Under the pieces are notes generated by a model. It was given only the letters and a program-made list of their open reading frames with translations. It was not told the origin of the DNA and did not search any database. From JAWLHK01 sp041690355 [NCBI: bacterium] (lineage in GTDB: Bacteria > J088 > JAWLBW01), in NCBI GenBank assembly GCA_041690355.1, contig JAWLHK010000014.1, forward strand, positions 1 to 64,000: DNA of 64,000 bases. Direction: 5' to 3'. Positions 42,766-51,420 of this stretch are shown in pieces (positions within the stretch are counted from its first letter, which is position 1; each line of letters starts with the position of its first letter). The position numbers and the translations under genes are program-made.

Positions 42766-45700
42766 ATGAAGATCAAGAAGCTGCACATTCAGGGTTTCAA
42801 GTCCTTCGCCGACCCCACGGATATCTTGCTCGGACCCGGCATCACGTCGGTCGTCGGCCCGAACGGCTGCGGCAAGAGTAACGTCATCGACGCCATCAAG
42901 TGGGTCATGGGCGAGCAGAGCGCCAAGCTGCTGCGCGGCCAGTCGATGGACGACGTCATCTTCGGCGGATCGGAGTCGCGCAAACCGCTCGGCATGGCCG
43001 AAGTGAGCATCGTCTTCGAGAACGAAGGCCCCACGCGGCCGGTCGGCTACGAACAGTACTCTGAAATCGAAATCACGCGCCGGCTCTACCGCAGCGGCGA
43101 GTCTGAATACCGCATCAACAAGGCCCAGGCCCGCCTGCGCGACATTCAGGAACTGTTCATGGATACGGGGGTCGGCGCGCGCGCCTACTCCATCATCGAA
43201 CAGGGCCAGATCGGCGCCCTCGTCAACGCAAAGCCCGAAGACCGGCGCGTGCTCATCGAAGAGGCGGCCGGCATCACCAAGTTCAAGAAGCGCAAGCAGG
43301 AAGCCATTCGCAAGATGGAGGCGACCGAGCAGAACCTGCTGCGCATCGGCGATCTGGCCAAGGAGCTGCGCCGGCAGCTGAATTCGCTCGATCGGCAGGC
43401 CAAAAAGGCCGAGAAGTACCGTGAGCTGCAGGTGGCCGCGCGCCGGATCGATCTCGGGCTGCTGCACGAGCGTCACGTGCGCCTGACGACCGAGCTGGCC
43501 GAAACCCAGACGCGCCTCGAACGCCTGCAGGAAGAGGAGACCCGCTATGCGGCCGCCTTCAGCGAGCAGGAGGCCGACGCCCAGACCCTGAAGCTGCAGA
43601 TTGCGGAACTGGAGAAGGAAGTCGTCTCCCTGCGCGACGAAGCTTATGCGGCAGCCGAACGGGTCGCCAACCACGAGCGCGACCTCGAGATCAACCGCAA
43701 CCGGCTCGAGCTGACCATCAGCCAGATCCGTTCGCTGACCCTGGAGCTCGAGAACGCGGATCGCCGGCGGTCAGACCTGGAAAACGAAATCCGCACCACC
43801 GAGGGGGCCCTCGAGACCCTCGAAGGGGATCTGGCGGAACGGGAAGAGGTGCTGCGGACCCGCGAAGCCGAGCTGGCGTCGCGCCAGAAAGAGGTCCAGG
43901 ATCTCGCCGCCGCCTTCGACAAGGCGAACCACGAGGTCATGGAGCTGCTGCAGCGCATGACCGAGAAGAAGGCGGCCGTCGAAAACGCCCGTTCGCGGCG
44001 CGACGACCTGATCCGCCGCTTCGAAGACACGCAGTCTGAGGTCAGCGAGCGCCGCTCGGTGCTCGAAGACGCCGCGGGCAAGGCCGCCGAACTGACGCGC
44101 ACCCGCGAAGAGGCCGAGGCAGACCGCAAGGAGCTCGCCGAGCGGCGCGACCGGCTGGCGGCCGAACTCGAAGAACTGCGCAAGGAGCTGGCCGAAGCGC
44201 TGCCGCGCCTCGAAATCGAGCGCCGCGCCCTGCAGGAGCGCGAAAGCCGCCTGCAGAGCCTGCGCGAGCTCGAAGCGGCCCACGAAGGGATGCGCGAGGG
44301 GGTGCGCGACCTGCTCGACCAGGCCCGCACGAAGCCCGAACTGGGCATTCTCGGCGTCGTCGCCGACGCCATGGAGCCGGCGGCCGGCCTCGAAGCCGCG
44401 CTGGCCGCGGCCCTCGGCGACCGCCTCGAAGCCCTGCTCGTATCCGACCACGCCCGCGCCCTCGAGGCCGTGGCCTTTCTAAGGGAAGGTGACGGCAAGG
44501 GGCGCGCCCAGTTTCTGCCGGCCGGCATGCGCCAGGCCGAGAAGGGCAACCCGACGGCGCGCCGCCTGGCCGACGAAATCCGCTTCAAGGGGGCCCACGG
44601 CATGCTCGTGCGCGCCCTGCTCGAGAACGTGCTGCTGGCCGACAGCGATGCCGAGGCCGTGCGCATCTGGAACGAGAACGCCGGCTTCACGGTCGTCTCG
44701 CGCAACGGCGTCCTGCTCGCGGCCGACGGGGCCGTCACCGGCGGCGGCGAAGAGCGCGGCACGGCCCTGCTGCGCCAGAAGCGCGAGGCCATCGAGCTCG
44801 AAGAAGACATCGAAAAGCGCCGCCTGGGCATGAAGACCCTCGAAGAAGACGTTCAGGAAATGAAGCGGCGCGAGACCTTTCTCGTCGAAGAGCTCGACGG
44901 GATTCGCGCCGACCTGCACCGCAACGAGCTGCAGCTGGCCGAGGTGCTCAAGGATCTGGCTGCTGCCGAACGGGAACGCGACCGCGTCACCCGCGAGCTC
45001 GAAGAGCTGCAGGACGAGGCGACGGCCTTCCAGGACGACATGGATGCAATCTTCGAGCGCATCAGCGAGGGCGAAAAGGAACTGCTCGCCATCAACACGG
45101 CCCGCGAAGAAGCGGTGCAGCGCCGCGACGAGACGACGCGCCGGCATGGCGAAGCCCGGCAGGCCCTCGACGACGTCTCGCAGGCCATCTCGGACCTGCG
45201 CGTGCAGGCGGCCGACTCCCGCAGCGCCCTGCAAAACCGCCGCGACCTGCTGAACCGCCTCGTGCGCGACCGGCAGGGGATGGACGAACGCGGCCGCCGG
45301 GCCGACCTGGAGCTCGAAGAAGGCGAGAAACGCAAGGCCGAGCTGGAGAAGCTGCTCGCCGAAGCCTCCGGGGGCACCGACGCGCTGCTCGCCCGCAAGG
45401 CCGAGATCGAGTCGCGCGGCGCCGCCGCCATGGACCGCCTCAACGAGGTCAAGGCCGAGTTGGACGGGCGGGAAGGGGGCATGCGCGACGCCCGCCGGAC
45501 CTACGAGCAGATTCGAGAAAACGCTTCAAAAGATGCGCTCAAGATTGCGGAATTGCAGAAGGAATCCACCTTCATCCTCGAGCAGTTCCAGGAACGGTTC
45601 AAGGTTTCGGCCGAGCAGGTGCAGCCCGACGACATGGACGTCGAGGGGGATGCCGACGCCCGCCAGCGCCGCCTGAGCGACCTCAAGCGCAAGATGGAAG

Positions 45701-46296
45701 ACATGGGCGAGGTCAACCTCGCCGCCATGAACGAGTACAAGGAAATCGAGGACCGCTATAAGTTCATCGAATCGCAGCAGAACGACCTGCTCGAGTCGCT
45801 CGACGCCCTGCGCAAGGCCATCAACAAGATTCAGAAGACGAGCCGCGACCGTTTCCAGGCGACCTTCGACATCGTGAACGAGAAGTTCAAGATGGTTTTT
45901 CCGCGCCTGTTCAACGGCGGGCATGCCGAGCTGCGCCTGACCGAGGGGGACGATCTGCTGGAATCGGGGGTCGAAATCATCGCGCAGCCGCCGGGCAAGA
46001 AGCTCGGCCGCGTGAACCTGCTCTCTGGCGGCGAAAAGGCTCTGACGGCCGTCTCGCTCATTTTCGCCATCTTCCTGCTCAAGCCGAGCCCGTTCTGCAT
46101 CCTCGACGAAGTCGACGCGCCGCTCGATGACGCCAATATCGATCGGTTCAACGCCTTGCTCGAAGAGATGAACAAACTCAGCCAGATTCTCATGATCACG
46201 CACAACAAGCACACCATGGAGATCGCCGACGAGCTCTATGGCGTTACCATGCAGGAAAGCGGCGTCTCACGCGTCGTCAACGTGCAGCTGACCTGA
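42766..46296 (+). CDS. smc: Chromosome segregation protein SMC
   Basis: The 1176-residue ATPase is full length. The Walker A GPNGCGKSNVIDAIKWVMGE (about 32-51) and the C-terminal signature LLSGGEKALTAVSL and Walker B PFCILDEVDAPLDDANI form the head. Two long coiled coils (about 170-500 and 670-1010) flank a hinge (about 515-655, LGILGVVADAMEPA and GNPTARRLADEI). It compacts and segregates chromosomes with ScpA and ScpB, which are not in the window. A possible extended -10 (TGG-TATGCT, 42640-42648) lies 118 nt upstream. Confidence 0.97.
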   Translation: MKIKKLHIQGFKSFADPTDILLGPGITSVVGPNGCGKSNVIDAIKWVMGEQSAKLLRGQSMDDVIFGGSESRKPLGMAEVSIVFENEGPTRPVGYEQYSEIEITRRLYRSGESEYRINKAQARLRDIQELFMDTGVGARAYSIIEQGQIGALVNAKPEDRRVLIEEAAGITKFKKRKQEAIRKMEATEQNLLRIGDLAKELRRQLNSLDRQAKKAEKYRELQVAARRIDLGLLHERHVRLTTELAETQTRLERLQEEETRYAAAFSEQEADAQTLKLQIAELEKEVVSLRDEAYAAAERVANHERDLEINRNRLELTISQIRSLTLELENADRRRSDLENEIRTTEGALETLEGDLAEREEVLRTREAELASRQKEVQDLAAAFDKANHEVMELLQRMTEKKAAVENARSRRDDLIRRFEDTQSEVSERRSVLEDAAGKAAELTRTREEAEADRKELAERRDRLAAELEELRKELAEALPRLEIERRALQERESRLQSLRELEAAHEGMREGVRDLLDQARTKPELGILGVVADAMEPAAGLEAALAAALGDRLEALLVSDHARALEAVAFLREGDGKGRAQFLPAGMRQAEKGNPTARRLADEIRFKGAHGMLVRALLENVLLADSDAEAVRIWNENAGFTVVSRNGVLLAADGAVTGGGEERGTALLRQKREAIELEEDIEKRRLGMKTLEEDVQEMKRRETFLVEELDGIRADLHRNELQLAEVLKDLAAAERERDRVTRELEELQDEATAFQDDMDAIFERISEGEKELLAINTAREEAVQRRDETTRRHGEARQALDDVSQAISDLRVQAADSRSALQNRRDLLNRLVRDRQGMDERGRRADLELEEGEKRKAELEKLLAEASGGTDALLARKAEIESRGAAAMDRLNEVKAELDGREGGMRDARRTYEQIRENASKDALKIAELQKESTFILEQFQERFKVSAEQVQPDDMDVEGDADARQRRLSDLKRKMEDMGEVNLAAMNEYKEIEDRYKFIESQQNDLLESLDALRKAINKIQKTSRDRFQATFDIVNEKFKMVFPRLFNGGHAELRLTEGDDLLESGVEIIAQPPGKKLGRVNLLSGGEKALTAVSLIFAIFLLKPSPFCILDEVDAPLDDANIDRFNALLEEMNKLSQILMITHNKHTMEIADELYGVTMQESGVSRVVNVQLT

Positions 46297-46312
46297 TCCC
46301 CGGGTTCCACCC

Positions 46313-46975
46313 ATGAACCAGACCGGCTGGGGCGAGTTCGTGAACGGGTTCGCCCGGTTCGTGGCCCACGGGCTCCGCAACCGGCTGACCCCGGCGTTCA
46401 CCTATGTCCGCATGCTCAAGGAGTCGCCGGACATGGCCCCCGAACGTCGCCGGATGATGATCGAGCTGGCCGATCGGTCGCTCGACGAGGCGCTCAAGCT
46501 CTGCCGGGCAGTCGAGCAGGTATCCCATGCGAAAGCAGGCGAGGTGCGCGCGGTCGATCTGGCCGCGTGGCTCGGCGCGCTGGCCGGGCGCCACGGCGTG
46601 GCCCTCGAAGGGCTCGCGGTGACCGGCGTCAAGACGGTGGAGCTGGATACCGGCCTGTGGGAGACGGCTCTCGGGGGGCTGCTCGAAAACGTACGCGAAC
46701 ATGGCAACGCCCGCGCCGGGATTCTTGCCGAGCCGGTTGGCGACGGACAACTGCGCGTGGCGATCGTCGATCAGGGTCCCGGCATGGGGGCCATGGACGT
46801 CGAACGGGTTCTGGAGCCGACCCGGCGCCGCGAAGGATCGCCGGGGGCCGGCATGGGGCTCAGCCGGGTTACCTGGGCGGTACTGCAGCTGGGGGGGAGC
46901 CTTCAGCTCGAAGCGATGGAACCCGGCGGCATCCGCGCGACGGTCACGGGACGCCTCGGTACAATTGGCGCATAA
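46313..46975 (+). CDS. Small soluble histidine kinase-like protein
   Basis: The 220-residue protein has a degenerate HisKA helix with the candidate histidine in VAHGLRNRLTPAFTYVRMLK and a compact HATPase domain: N-box LLENVREHG, DQGPGMG and GAGMGLSRVTWAVLQ. There is no sensor domain, membrane helix or partner regulator nearby. It lies 16 bp after smc and probably shares its transcript. It may be a phosphotransferase or stand-alone kinase rather than a classical sensor. Confidence 0.75.
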   Translation: MNQTGWGEFVNGFARFVAHGLRNRLTPAFTYVRMLKESPDMAPERRRMMIELADRSLDEALKLCRAVEQVSHAKAGEVRAVDLAAWLGALAGRHGVALEGLAVTGVKTVELDTGLWETALGGLLENVREHGNARAGILAEPVGDGQLRVAIVDQGPGMGAMDVERVLEPTRRREGSPGAGMGLSRVTWAVLQLGGSLQLEAMEPGGIRATVTGRLGTIGA

Positions 46976-47023
46976 TGTATATTATGTCAACTTTACCGGA
47001 ACCGGAAGGCGCGCCTTTTCCGG
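46971..47023. other. Palindromes between convergent genes
   Basis: CATAAT-GTAT-ATTATG (46971-46986) overlaps the kinase stop codon, and CCGGAA-TTCCGG arms (47002-47007 and 47018-47023) flank AAGGCGCGCCTT. Neither has a T-run, so terminator function is uncertain. Confidence 0.35.
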
Positions 47024-47094
47024 CCTGATTCCGGCCGGCGCGGTTTCCCCTCATTTTCCTGGTCCTGAAGTTCCGGCGTCCCCTTCGGGTACCC

Positions 47095-48189
47095 TCAGGG
47101 AACGTGAATCCGGTAGAGACTGCCGAGGTTCGTCAACGCGAAGAGCCCTGCGCCGCGACGTTCCGGTGCCGCCGAGAAGCCCGAGACGGCCCGGTCATAA
47201 CGCCACCGGAGCGTTCCCGCTCTGCCGTCGACCTCGCCGACTCCGCCGGCGGCGTCGGTAAAGAAGACGCGGCTCCCCTCCATGATCGGACGATTGATCC
47301 ACGTACGTGTCACCGGCACGGTCCACAGATTGCGACCCGTAGCCGGATCGAAGGCCTTGAGCTCGCCGCTCAACGTGCCCACGACGAGCCGGTCTCCGGC
47401 GACGGCCGGCGCCTCGTGTGAAACGACCGGTTCCGACCAGATCATGTTGCCCGAGGCGGCGTCCATGCAGAGCAGCCGCGAGCCGTAGACGACGACGTAG
47501 ACCCGGTTGCCCAGGATGACCGGGGTGGAATCGATGTCGGTGAAGCGCGCGGCCTCACCCGTCCAGCGCTGGCTCCACTCGACCTGCCCCGTCGCCCCGT
47601 CGAGGCGCACCACCGCGCCGTCGGAGAAGCCGGTCAGCACGTCACCCTCGAAGACGGTGGCGCCGGCCGCGCCGCGGATGCTCAACTGCGGATCGTCGCC
47701 GCGCGCATACTGCCAGCGCCATTCGCCTGAGTTCCGGTCGAGCGCATAGACCTGATTGTTGCCCGTCGTCACGAAAAGGCGGTCTTCGTGGGCGGCCGGG
47801 CGTCCGAGCACCTCGTGGCCCGTGAAATACCGCCACCGCACGTCGCCGTTCTGCGCATCGAGCGCGAAGACCGAACCGGTGACGGTACCCAGGTAAAGCG
47901 TATCGCCCACGAGCAGCGCATCGGCCTCGACGGCCCCGCCCAGGGCGCGGCTCCAGACCCGATTGCCGTGCAGGTCGTAGGCGAAGGCCGTCCCTTCGCG
48001 CGTGCCCACGTAAATCCGATCGCCGCCGCTGACGGGCGCCGACCGCTGCACCGGATTCCAGGGAAGCATGATGCGGTCGAAATCGAGCGGCCGCACCCAA
48101 TGGATGGCATACCGGGGGAATTCGGCCGCAAAGGCGATCGCTCCACCGAGCAGGAGAAACGCCAGGATGGCCAGAGAGGTGCGCCGCAC
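47095..48189 (-). CDS. PQQ-type beta-propeller protein, BamB-like
   Basis: The 364-residue protein has an N-terminal hydrophobic signal or anchor (LAILAFLLLGGAIAFAAEF) and about seven beta-propeller blades built on the pattern xxLDAxNGxxxW (VFALDAQNGDVRWRY, VYALDRNSGEWRWQY, KAFDPATGRNLW). This is the fold of BamB, the outer-membrane assembly lipoprotein, but there is no lipobox here. It follows a YfgM-like gene by 14 bp, the same order as yfgM-bamB in E. coli. It uses a GTG start. A BamB-like envelope role is an inference from fold and neighbour. Confidence 0.78.
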   Translation of the reverse strand: MRRTSLAILAFLLLGGAIAFAAEFPRYAIHWVRPLDFDRIMLPWNPVQRSAPVSGGDRIYVGTREGTAFAYDLHGNRVWSRALGGAVEADALLVGDTLYLGTVTGSVFALDAQNGDVRWRYFTGHEVLGRPAAHEDRLFVTTGNNQVYALDRNSGEWRWQYARGDDPQLSIRGAAGATVFEGDVLTGFSDGAVVRLDGATGQVEWSQRWTGEAARFTDIDSTPVILGNRVYVVVYGSRLLCMDAASGNMIWSEPVVSHEAPAVAGDRLVVGTLSGELKAFDPATGRNLWTVPVTRTWINRPIMEGSRVFFTDAAGGVGEVDGRAGTLRWRYDRAVSGFSAAPERRGAGLFALTNLGSLYRIHVP

Positions 48190-48203
48190 GGGATTCAGCT
48201 TTT

Positions 48204-48857
48204 TCAGGGCCTGGTCGTTTCGGAAACGGCAGCCGCCGTCGCTTCACGCACCACGCGGTTGCGTTCGAGATAGACCTGCACGCGGCCGATGTCGCTCGCG
48301 AGCACCGAGGCATACGGGCTGACGTCGACGGCGTTGGCGCGCTGATAGTAGTCGAGGGCGCGTTCGTAATTGCGCATCGCCTCCCACGCCTTGCCGGCCT
48401 GCATCAGCGCCATGCTCTTGAACGAAGGCTGCGACTCGAAACGCTCGGCCGCTTTCTGAAACGCGTTGGCCGCCTCTTCGAAGCGGTTCAGGCGGTAGTA
48501 GGCGTCGCCGACCGACACGAGCGCGAGCGACGCGGCGTCGGTGTTGCGGTAATTCTCAAAATAGGCCTCGAGCTCGCCGACGACCTTCTTCAACCGTTCG
48601 GCGCGCTCGGCTTCGGGGGCCTGCACGGCCTGGTCGAGCGTCTCGGCCAGTCGGGCGTACTGATAGCGGGCCTCTTCCTGCTTGGATTCGGCGTAGTAGC
48701 CGTAGCCCAGGCCACCCGCGGCCACGAGCACGACGATGAGCACGATGCCCACGACCGAAGAGGCGTGCCCGCGAACCCAGTCGAACACGCGGTTCATGGT
48801 CGTCTGAAACGTATCGGGCTTCTTGATGTCGTGGCGGGTCAGTCGTTTTTCGCTCAT
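48204..48857 (-). CDS. YfgM-like membrane-anchored TPR protein
   Basis: The 217-residue protein has a short cytoplasmic start, one membrane helix (VVGIVLIVVLVAAGGLGYGY, about 36-55) and periplasmic tetratricopeptide repeats: ALVSVGDAYYRLNRFEEAAN, ALMQAGKAWEAMRNYERALD. The topology and size match YfgM, a periplasmic chaperone partner of the Sec translocon. It leads a two-gene operon with the propeller protein, transcribed from a strong promoter at 48882-48910. Confidence 0.78.
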   Translation of the reverse strand: MSEKRLTRHDIKKPDTFQTTMNRVFDWVRGHASSVVGIVLIVVLVAAGGLGYGYYAESKQEEARYQYARLAETLDQAVQAPEAERAERLKKVVGELEAYFENYRNTDAASLALVSVGDAYYRLNRFEEAANAFQKAAERFESQPSFKSMALMQAGKAWEAMRNYERALDYYQRANAVDVSPYASVLASDIGRVQVYLERNRVVREATAAAVSETTRP

Positions 48858-48881
48858 GCAGCAACCAGGGGAAAAACAATC

Positions 48882-48910
48882 ATTCTAGTGAGGACTTCAA
48901 GCAAAGTCAA
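48882..48910 (-). promoter_or_regulatory. Promoter of the YfgM/BamB-like operon
   Basis: On the minus strand TTGACT (48910-48905), a 17-bp spacer and TAGAAT (48887-48882) form a near-consensus promoter. Transcription should start about 18 nt before the ATG at 48857. Confidence 0.7.
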
Positions 48911-48922
48911 CGCCTTATCCCA

Positions 48923-48950
48923 ATTGACGATTTACGATTGACGATTGACG
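48923..48950. repeat. 7-bp tandem array, unit ATTKACG, 4 copies
   Basis: The units are ATTGACG, ATTTACG, ATTGACG, ATTGACG, followed by ATTTGCCGG. Confidence 0.8.
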
Positions 48951-48990
48951 ATTTGCCGGAAAGGACTTGGGGGCGCCTGTCCTTGCTGCG

Positions 48991-49044
48991 TTGGTGCTTG
49001 GCACTTGGTTCTCGAAGTGACGAGTGACGAGTGACGAGTGACGA
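48991..49044. repeat. Adjacent 7-bp arrays TTGGYNC x3 and GTGACGA x4
   Basis: TTGGTGC, TTGGCAC, TTGGTTC (48991-49011) are followed after 5 bp by four perfect GTGACGA units (49017-49044). The pairing recalls the composite element at 34369. Confidence 0.8.
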
Positions 49045-49087
49045 ATTTCGGCAGGGGCTGGAACCTGTGCCCTTTCTTCTTCAGCGC

Positions 49088-49108
49088 TTGGCGCTCGGTG
49101 CTTGGCGC
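49088..49108. repeat. 7-bp tandem array, unit TYGGYGC, 3 copies
   Basis: The units are TTGGCGC, TCGGTGC, TTGGCGC. A single GTGACGA-like unit follows at about 49123. Confidence 0.65.
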
Positions 49109-49153
49109 TTCACCCGCGACGGGTGACGAATACAAGCGCAGGTCCCTTGCCGC

Positions 49154-49181
49154 TCAGGAATCAGGAATCAGGAATTAGGAA
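49154..49181. repeat. 7-bp tandem array, unit TYAGGAA, 4 copies
   Basis: Three perfect TCAGGAA units are followed by TTAGGAA. The array ends 24 bp before the TPR gene start. Confidence 0.8.
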
Positions 49182-49205
49182 TTGCAGTAGGGTACAATCT
49201 CACGG

Positions 49206-49814
49206 ATGCGTTTTCCGTCCGGCCGGCTTCCGGCATTCCTCTTCGGTCTCGTGTGGCTTACCCTTGCCCTGCCCGCCTCAGCGCTTGCCGAGGATGAGGA
49301 GGACAAGGATTGGACGGCGCTCGCCAAGGCCGCCCACGCGCAACTGACGACACGCCCGGCCGACCCCGATCTCCTCAACCTGAGCGGATACCTGCACTTC
49401 CGCGCGGGCGTCACCGACGTCGCCTACCGCGCCTACCGCGCCGCGATCAAGGCCCGCCCCCGGTTCGCCGTGGCGTGGAACAATCTGGGCGTCCTCCTCA
49501 TGCGGCAGAAGAAATATGAGGAAGCCGAGATCTGCTTTCGCCGGGCGCTCGAGATCGACAAGCGCTACTCAAAGGCGCGCTACAATCTGGCCGTTTCCCG
49601 GTTCCGCCAGGGCGCCTATCGAGAATCGCTCTTCATGTACCTGGATCTGCGTGACGACGACCCCGAATACACGAACGTGCGCACGAATCCCCTCAAGGCA
49701 GAAGAAGAGCTCGACGCCGCACTCGCCGCCGATCCCGACAATTTCTTCCTCAAGCAGGTGCGCAAACGGGTGAAGAGCGAGGCCCCGCGCCCCGTCTCGG
49801 CGCCGGCACGCTGA
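49206..49814 (+). CDS. Exported TPR protein
   Basis: The 202-residue protein has a signal peptide (GLVWLTLALPASALAE, cleavage near residue 28), then at least three tetratricopeptide repeats: DLLNLSGYLHFRAGV, AWNNLGVLLMRQKKYEEAEI and ARYNLAVSRFRQGAYRESLF. It is probably a periplasmic scaffold; partners are unknown. TACAAT at 49193-49198 ends 8 nt before the ATG, consistent with a near-leaderless message. Confidence 0.75.
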   Translation: MRFPSGRLPAFLFGLVWLTLALPASALAEDEEDKDWTALAKAAHAQLTTRPADPDLLNLSGYLHFRAGVTDVAYRAYRAAIKARPRFAVAWNNLGVLLMRQKKYEEAEICFRRALEIDKRYSKARYNLAVSRFRQGAYRESLFMYLDLRDDDPEYTNVRTNPLKAEEELDAALAADPDNFFLKQVRKRVKSEAPRPVSAPAR

Positions 49815-49837
49815 TCATCCGTCATCCCGCAGCCGCT

Positions 49838-49981
49838 TCATCCCGTACTCAGTCGGTAACGCCCTCTGTAACTGCGCAAGATATCATACCCATGGCTCGC
49901 GCCGAGGATCTCGAGTCCTGTACGGATCGTGGCGGTAATTCCTTGGCCCGTTGCCTCCTGGGCCTTCTGGAGAACGTCCAC
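49838..49981 (-). pseudogene. Possible antitoxin remnant
   Basis: A 47-codon frame from a GTG reads VDVLQKAQEATGQGITATIR and then TGLEILGASHGYDILRSYRG. This resembles the helical C-terminal part of small VapB-like antitoxins. The usual N-terminal strand that contacts DNA is missing, a sensible ATG lies in another frame (about 49993), and no toxin gene adjoins. It looks like a decayed gene, but similarity is judged by eye only. Confidence 0.35.
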
Positions 49982-50007
49982 CGGTGGGCAGCATGAGTTC
50001 TCGGTGG

Positions 50008-51420
50008 TTACTCCTCCAGCGACCATTCGAGCAGCGGCAGGCGCAGGGTCGCGTCCTCGAGAGACTGGCGGAACCGGCCAAGCCGGCGCGCGTTGAAGCG
50101 GTCGGCCGAGACGGCGGCCCCGTAGACATTGCCCAGATAAAAGCTCGAGCCGATCGTCGCGTAAAGGGCCGTGGTCGTGTAGGCCCAGCCGCGATGCGGG
50201 CGTGAAGCCAGATCGCGCCCCTTGAGCCACGCGTCCCAGGTCAGCAGCCCGAACAGCGCGTTCACACCGAGCGAAGCCGCCGCCTCGCCCCAGTGGCCCG
50301 TGTAGGCCTGCCCCGCGCCCGGCAATACAGCACTGAGGAGCGCGGCCGCCGAGCGGCTTCTGCGGGGGATGTCGCCCCCCTGCCCGGCCTTCTCCGCGAG
50401 TTCCGTCAGAATGGTGCGGGTCTCCGGCGCGAGCGATTCGTCAGCCGCGATTCCCCCAAAGATAGCGGCCGCGTCGGAATATCGCGCCGTATGAAGGAGC
50501 GCAAGCGCGCGATACAGATCCCGCTCGGCGGCGATGCCCGCGTGGATTCCCGGCCGGCGCGGCGTAAGCGCCTCGGCGGCCAGCGCGTAGCGGCCGGCGA
50601 GGTAGTGCGCCTCGCCGATGCGCAGGGCGGCAAGCTCGGAGAGAAGGCCGGCGCCGTCGACCGCCTCCTGATAACTGAGAATGGCCGTGTCCCACTGGCG
50701 CGCCCCGGCATGCGCGTCTCCGGCCCGCAGCCATGCGCGCAGGGCCGTCGGTCCGGTCGCAAGCAGGGCCGCCTCCATGAAGAGCGTGGCCGCGCGATAC
50801 CACTCTTCCCGTGCCAGGAGCGCCTCGCCGAGCGCCATGCGGCGTTCCACGGTTTCCCCTGCTGCGGAGGGAATGTCCGGATCCGTCTGCGGGCGGGCCG
50901 AAGGCGGCATCGGGGACGCCTGTGCAAGCAGCATCCCCTCCGCGTCGCGCGGAACGGCGGTCTCGCGCGGTTCCTCACCGAATAACCAGTTGTCCTCGGG
51001 CGGATCCCAGGCGCGCAGGGCGCCAACACGGATCAGACGGAAATGTCCGCTCTCGAGAATCCCCGGATACTCGCGGGTCAACCGCGAGGCCGTCATGAGC
51101 ACGCCCCAGCCGGGGCCGTACCGGTTCACGGCCTCGCGCGCAAACTGCGAACAAGTCGGGTAGTGCGGACATTTCGGACCGTCGATCGGCGATAGAACGT
51201 CGCGGAAGACATCGAGGAGAAAGCCGAATCCCTGACGCAGCGCGTCCGGGCGTGCGTGGATGTCGTCGCCGGGCCGACCCGCGCGCAGCCGCATGGAAGG
51301 CGGATTCTCGTATTCCCATGGGTCTTCGGCGCGTGCGTCCGAAGCAGCCAGTGCAAGGAGCAGCAGGGCGGCCGGGAGGCGGCCGGCGAGAGCGGAACCG
51401 GGTTTGAGGAGGAACGCCAT
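50008..51420 (-). CDS. Fusion protein: exported YidD-like domain, helical repeats, PGxGQxYxG membrane module
   Basis: The 470-residue protein has a signal peptide (LPAALLLLALAASDARAE), a YidD-like domain at about 66-118 (FRDVLSPIDGPKCPHYPTCS, with C84 and C90), and a linker. TPR-like helical repeats (about 195-345: EWYRAATLFMEAALL, QWDTAILSYQEAVD) follow, then a C-terminal module starting LPGAGQAYTG (366-375) with two or three membrane helices and LGNVYGAAVSADRF. The same modules occur as separate genes at 54970 and 55430. YidD normally aids membrane-protein insertion from the cytoplasm; an exported version is unexpected. The -10-like TAGAAT (51432-51427) ends 7 nt before the ATG. Confidence 0.8.
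   Translation of the reverse strand: MAFLLKPGSALAGRLPAALLLLALAASDARAEDPWEYENPPSMRLRAGRPGDDIHARPDALRQGFGFLLDVFRDVLSPIDGPKCPHYPTCSQFAREAVNRYGPGWGVLMTASRLTREYPGILESGHFRLIRVGALRAWDPPEDNWLFGEEPRETAVPRDAEGMLLAQASPMPPSARPQTDPDIPSAAGETVERRMALGEALLAREEWYRAATLFMEAALLATGPTALRAWLRAGDAHAGARQWDTAILSYQEAVDGAGLLSELAALRIGEAHYLAGRYALAAEALTPRRPGIHAGIAAERDLYRALALLHTARYSDAAAIFGGIAADESLAPETRTILTELAEKAGQGGDIPRRSRSAAALLSAVLPGAGQAYTGHWGEAAASLGVNALFGLLTWDAWLKGRDLASRPHRGWAYTTTALYATIGSSFYLGNVYGAAVSADRFNARRLGRFRQSLEDATLRLPLLEWSLEE

Larger units (their letters stand above)
48911..49205. other. Intergenic space filled with heptamer arrays
   Basis: This space between divergent genes has no coding signal but holds five separate 7-bp arrays of four different consensus types. 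It ends with TACAAT (49193-49198), 8 nt before the next ATG. Confidence 0.7.

Noticed and set aside
46960-46986. TACAAT followed by a palindrome as a promoter with an operator
   Set aside because: It points into a convergent gene end with no plus-strand gene downstream before the kinase at 57608, and no -35 is visible.
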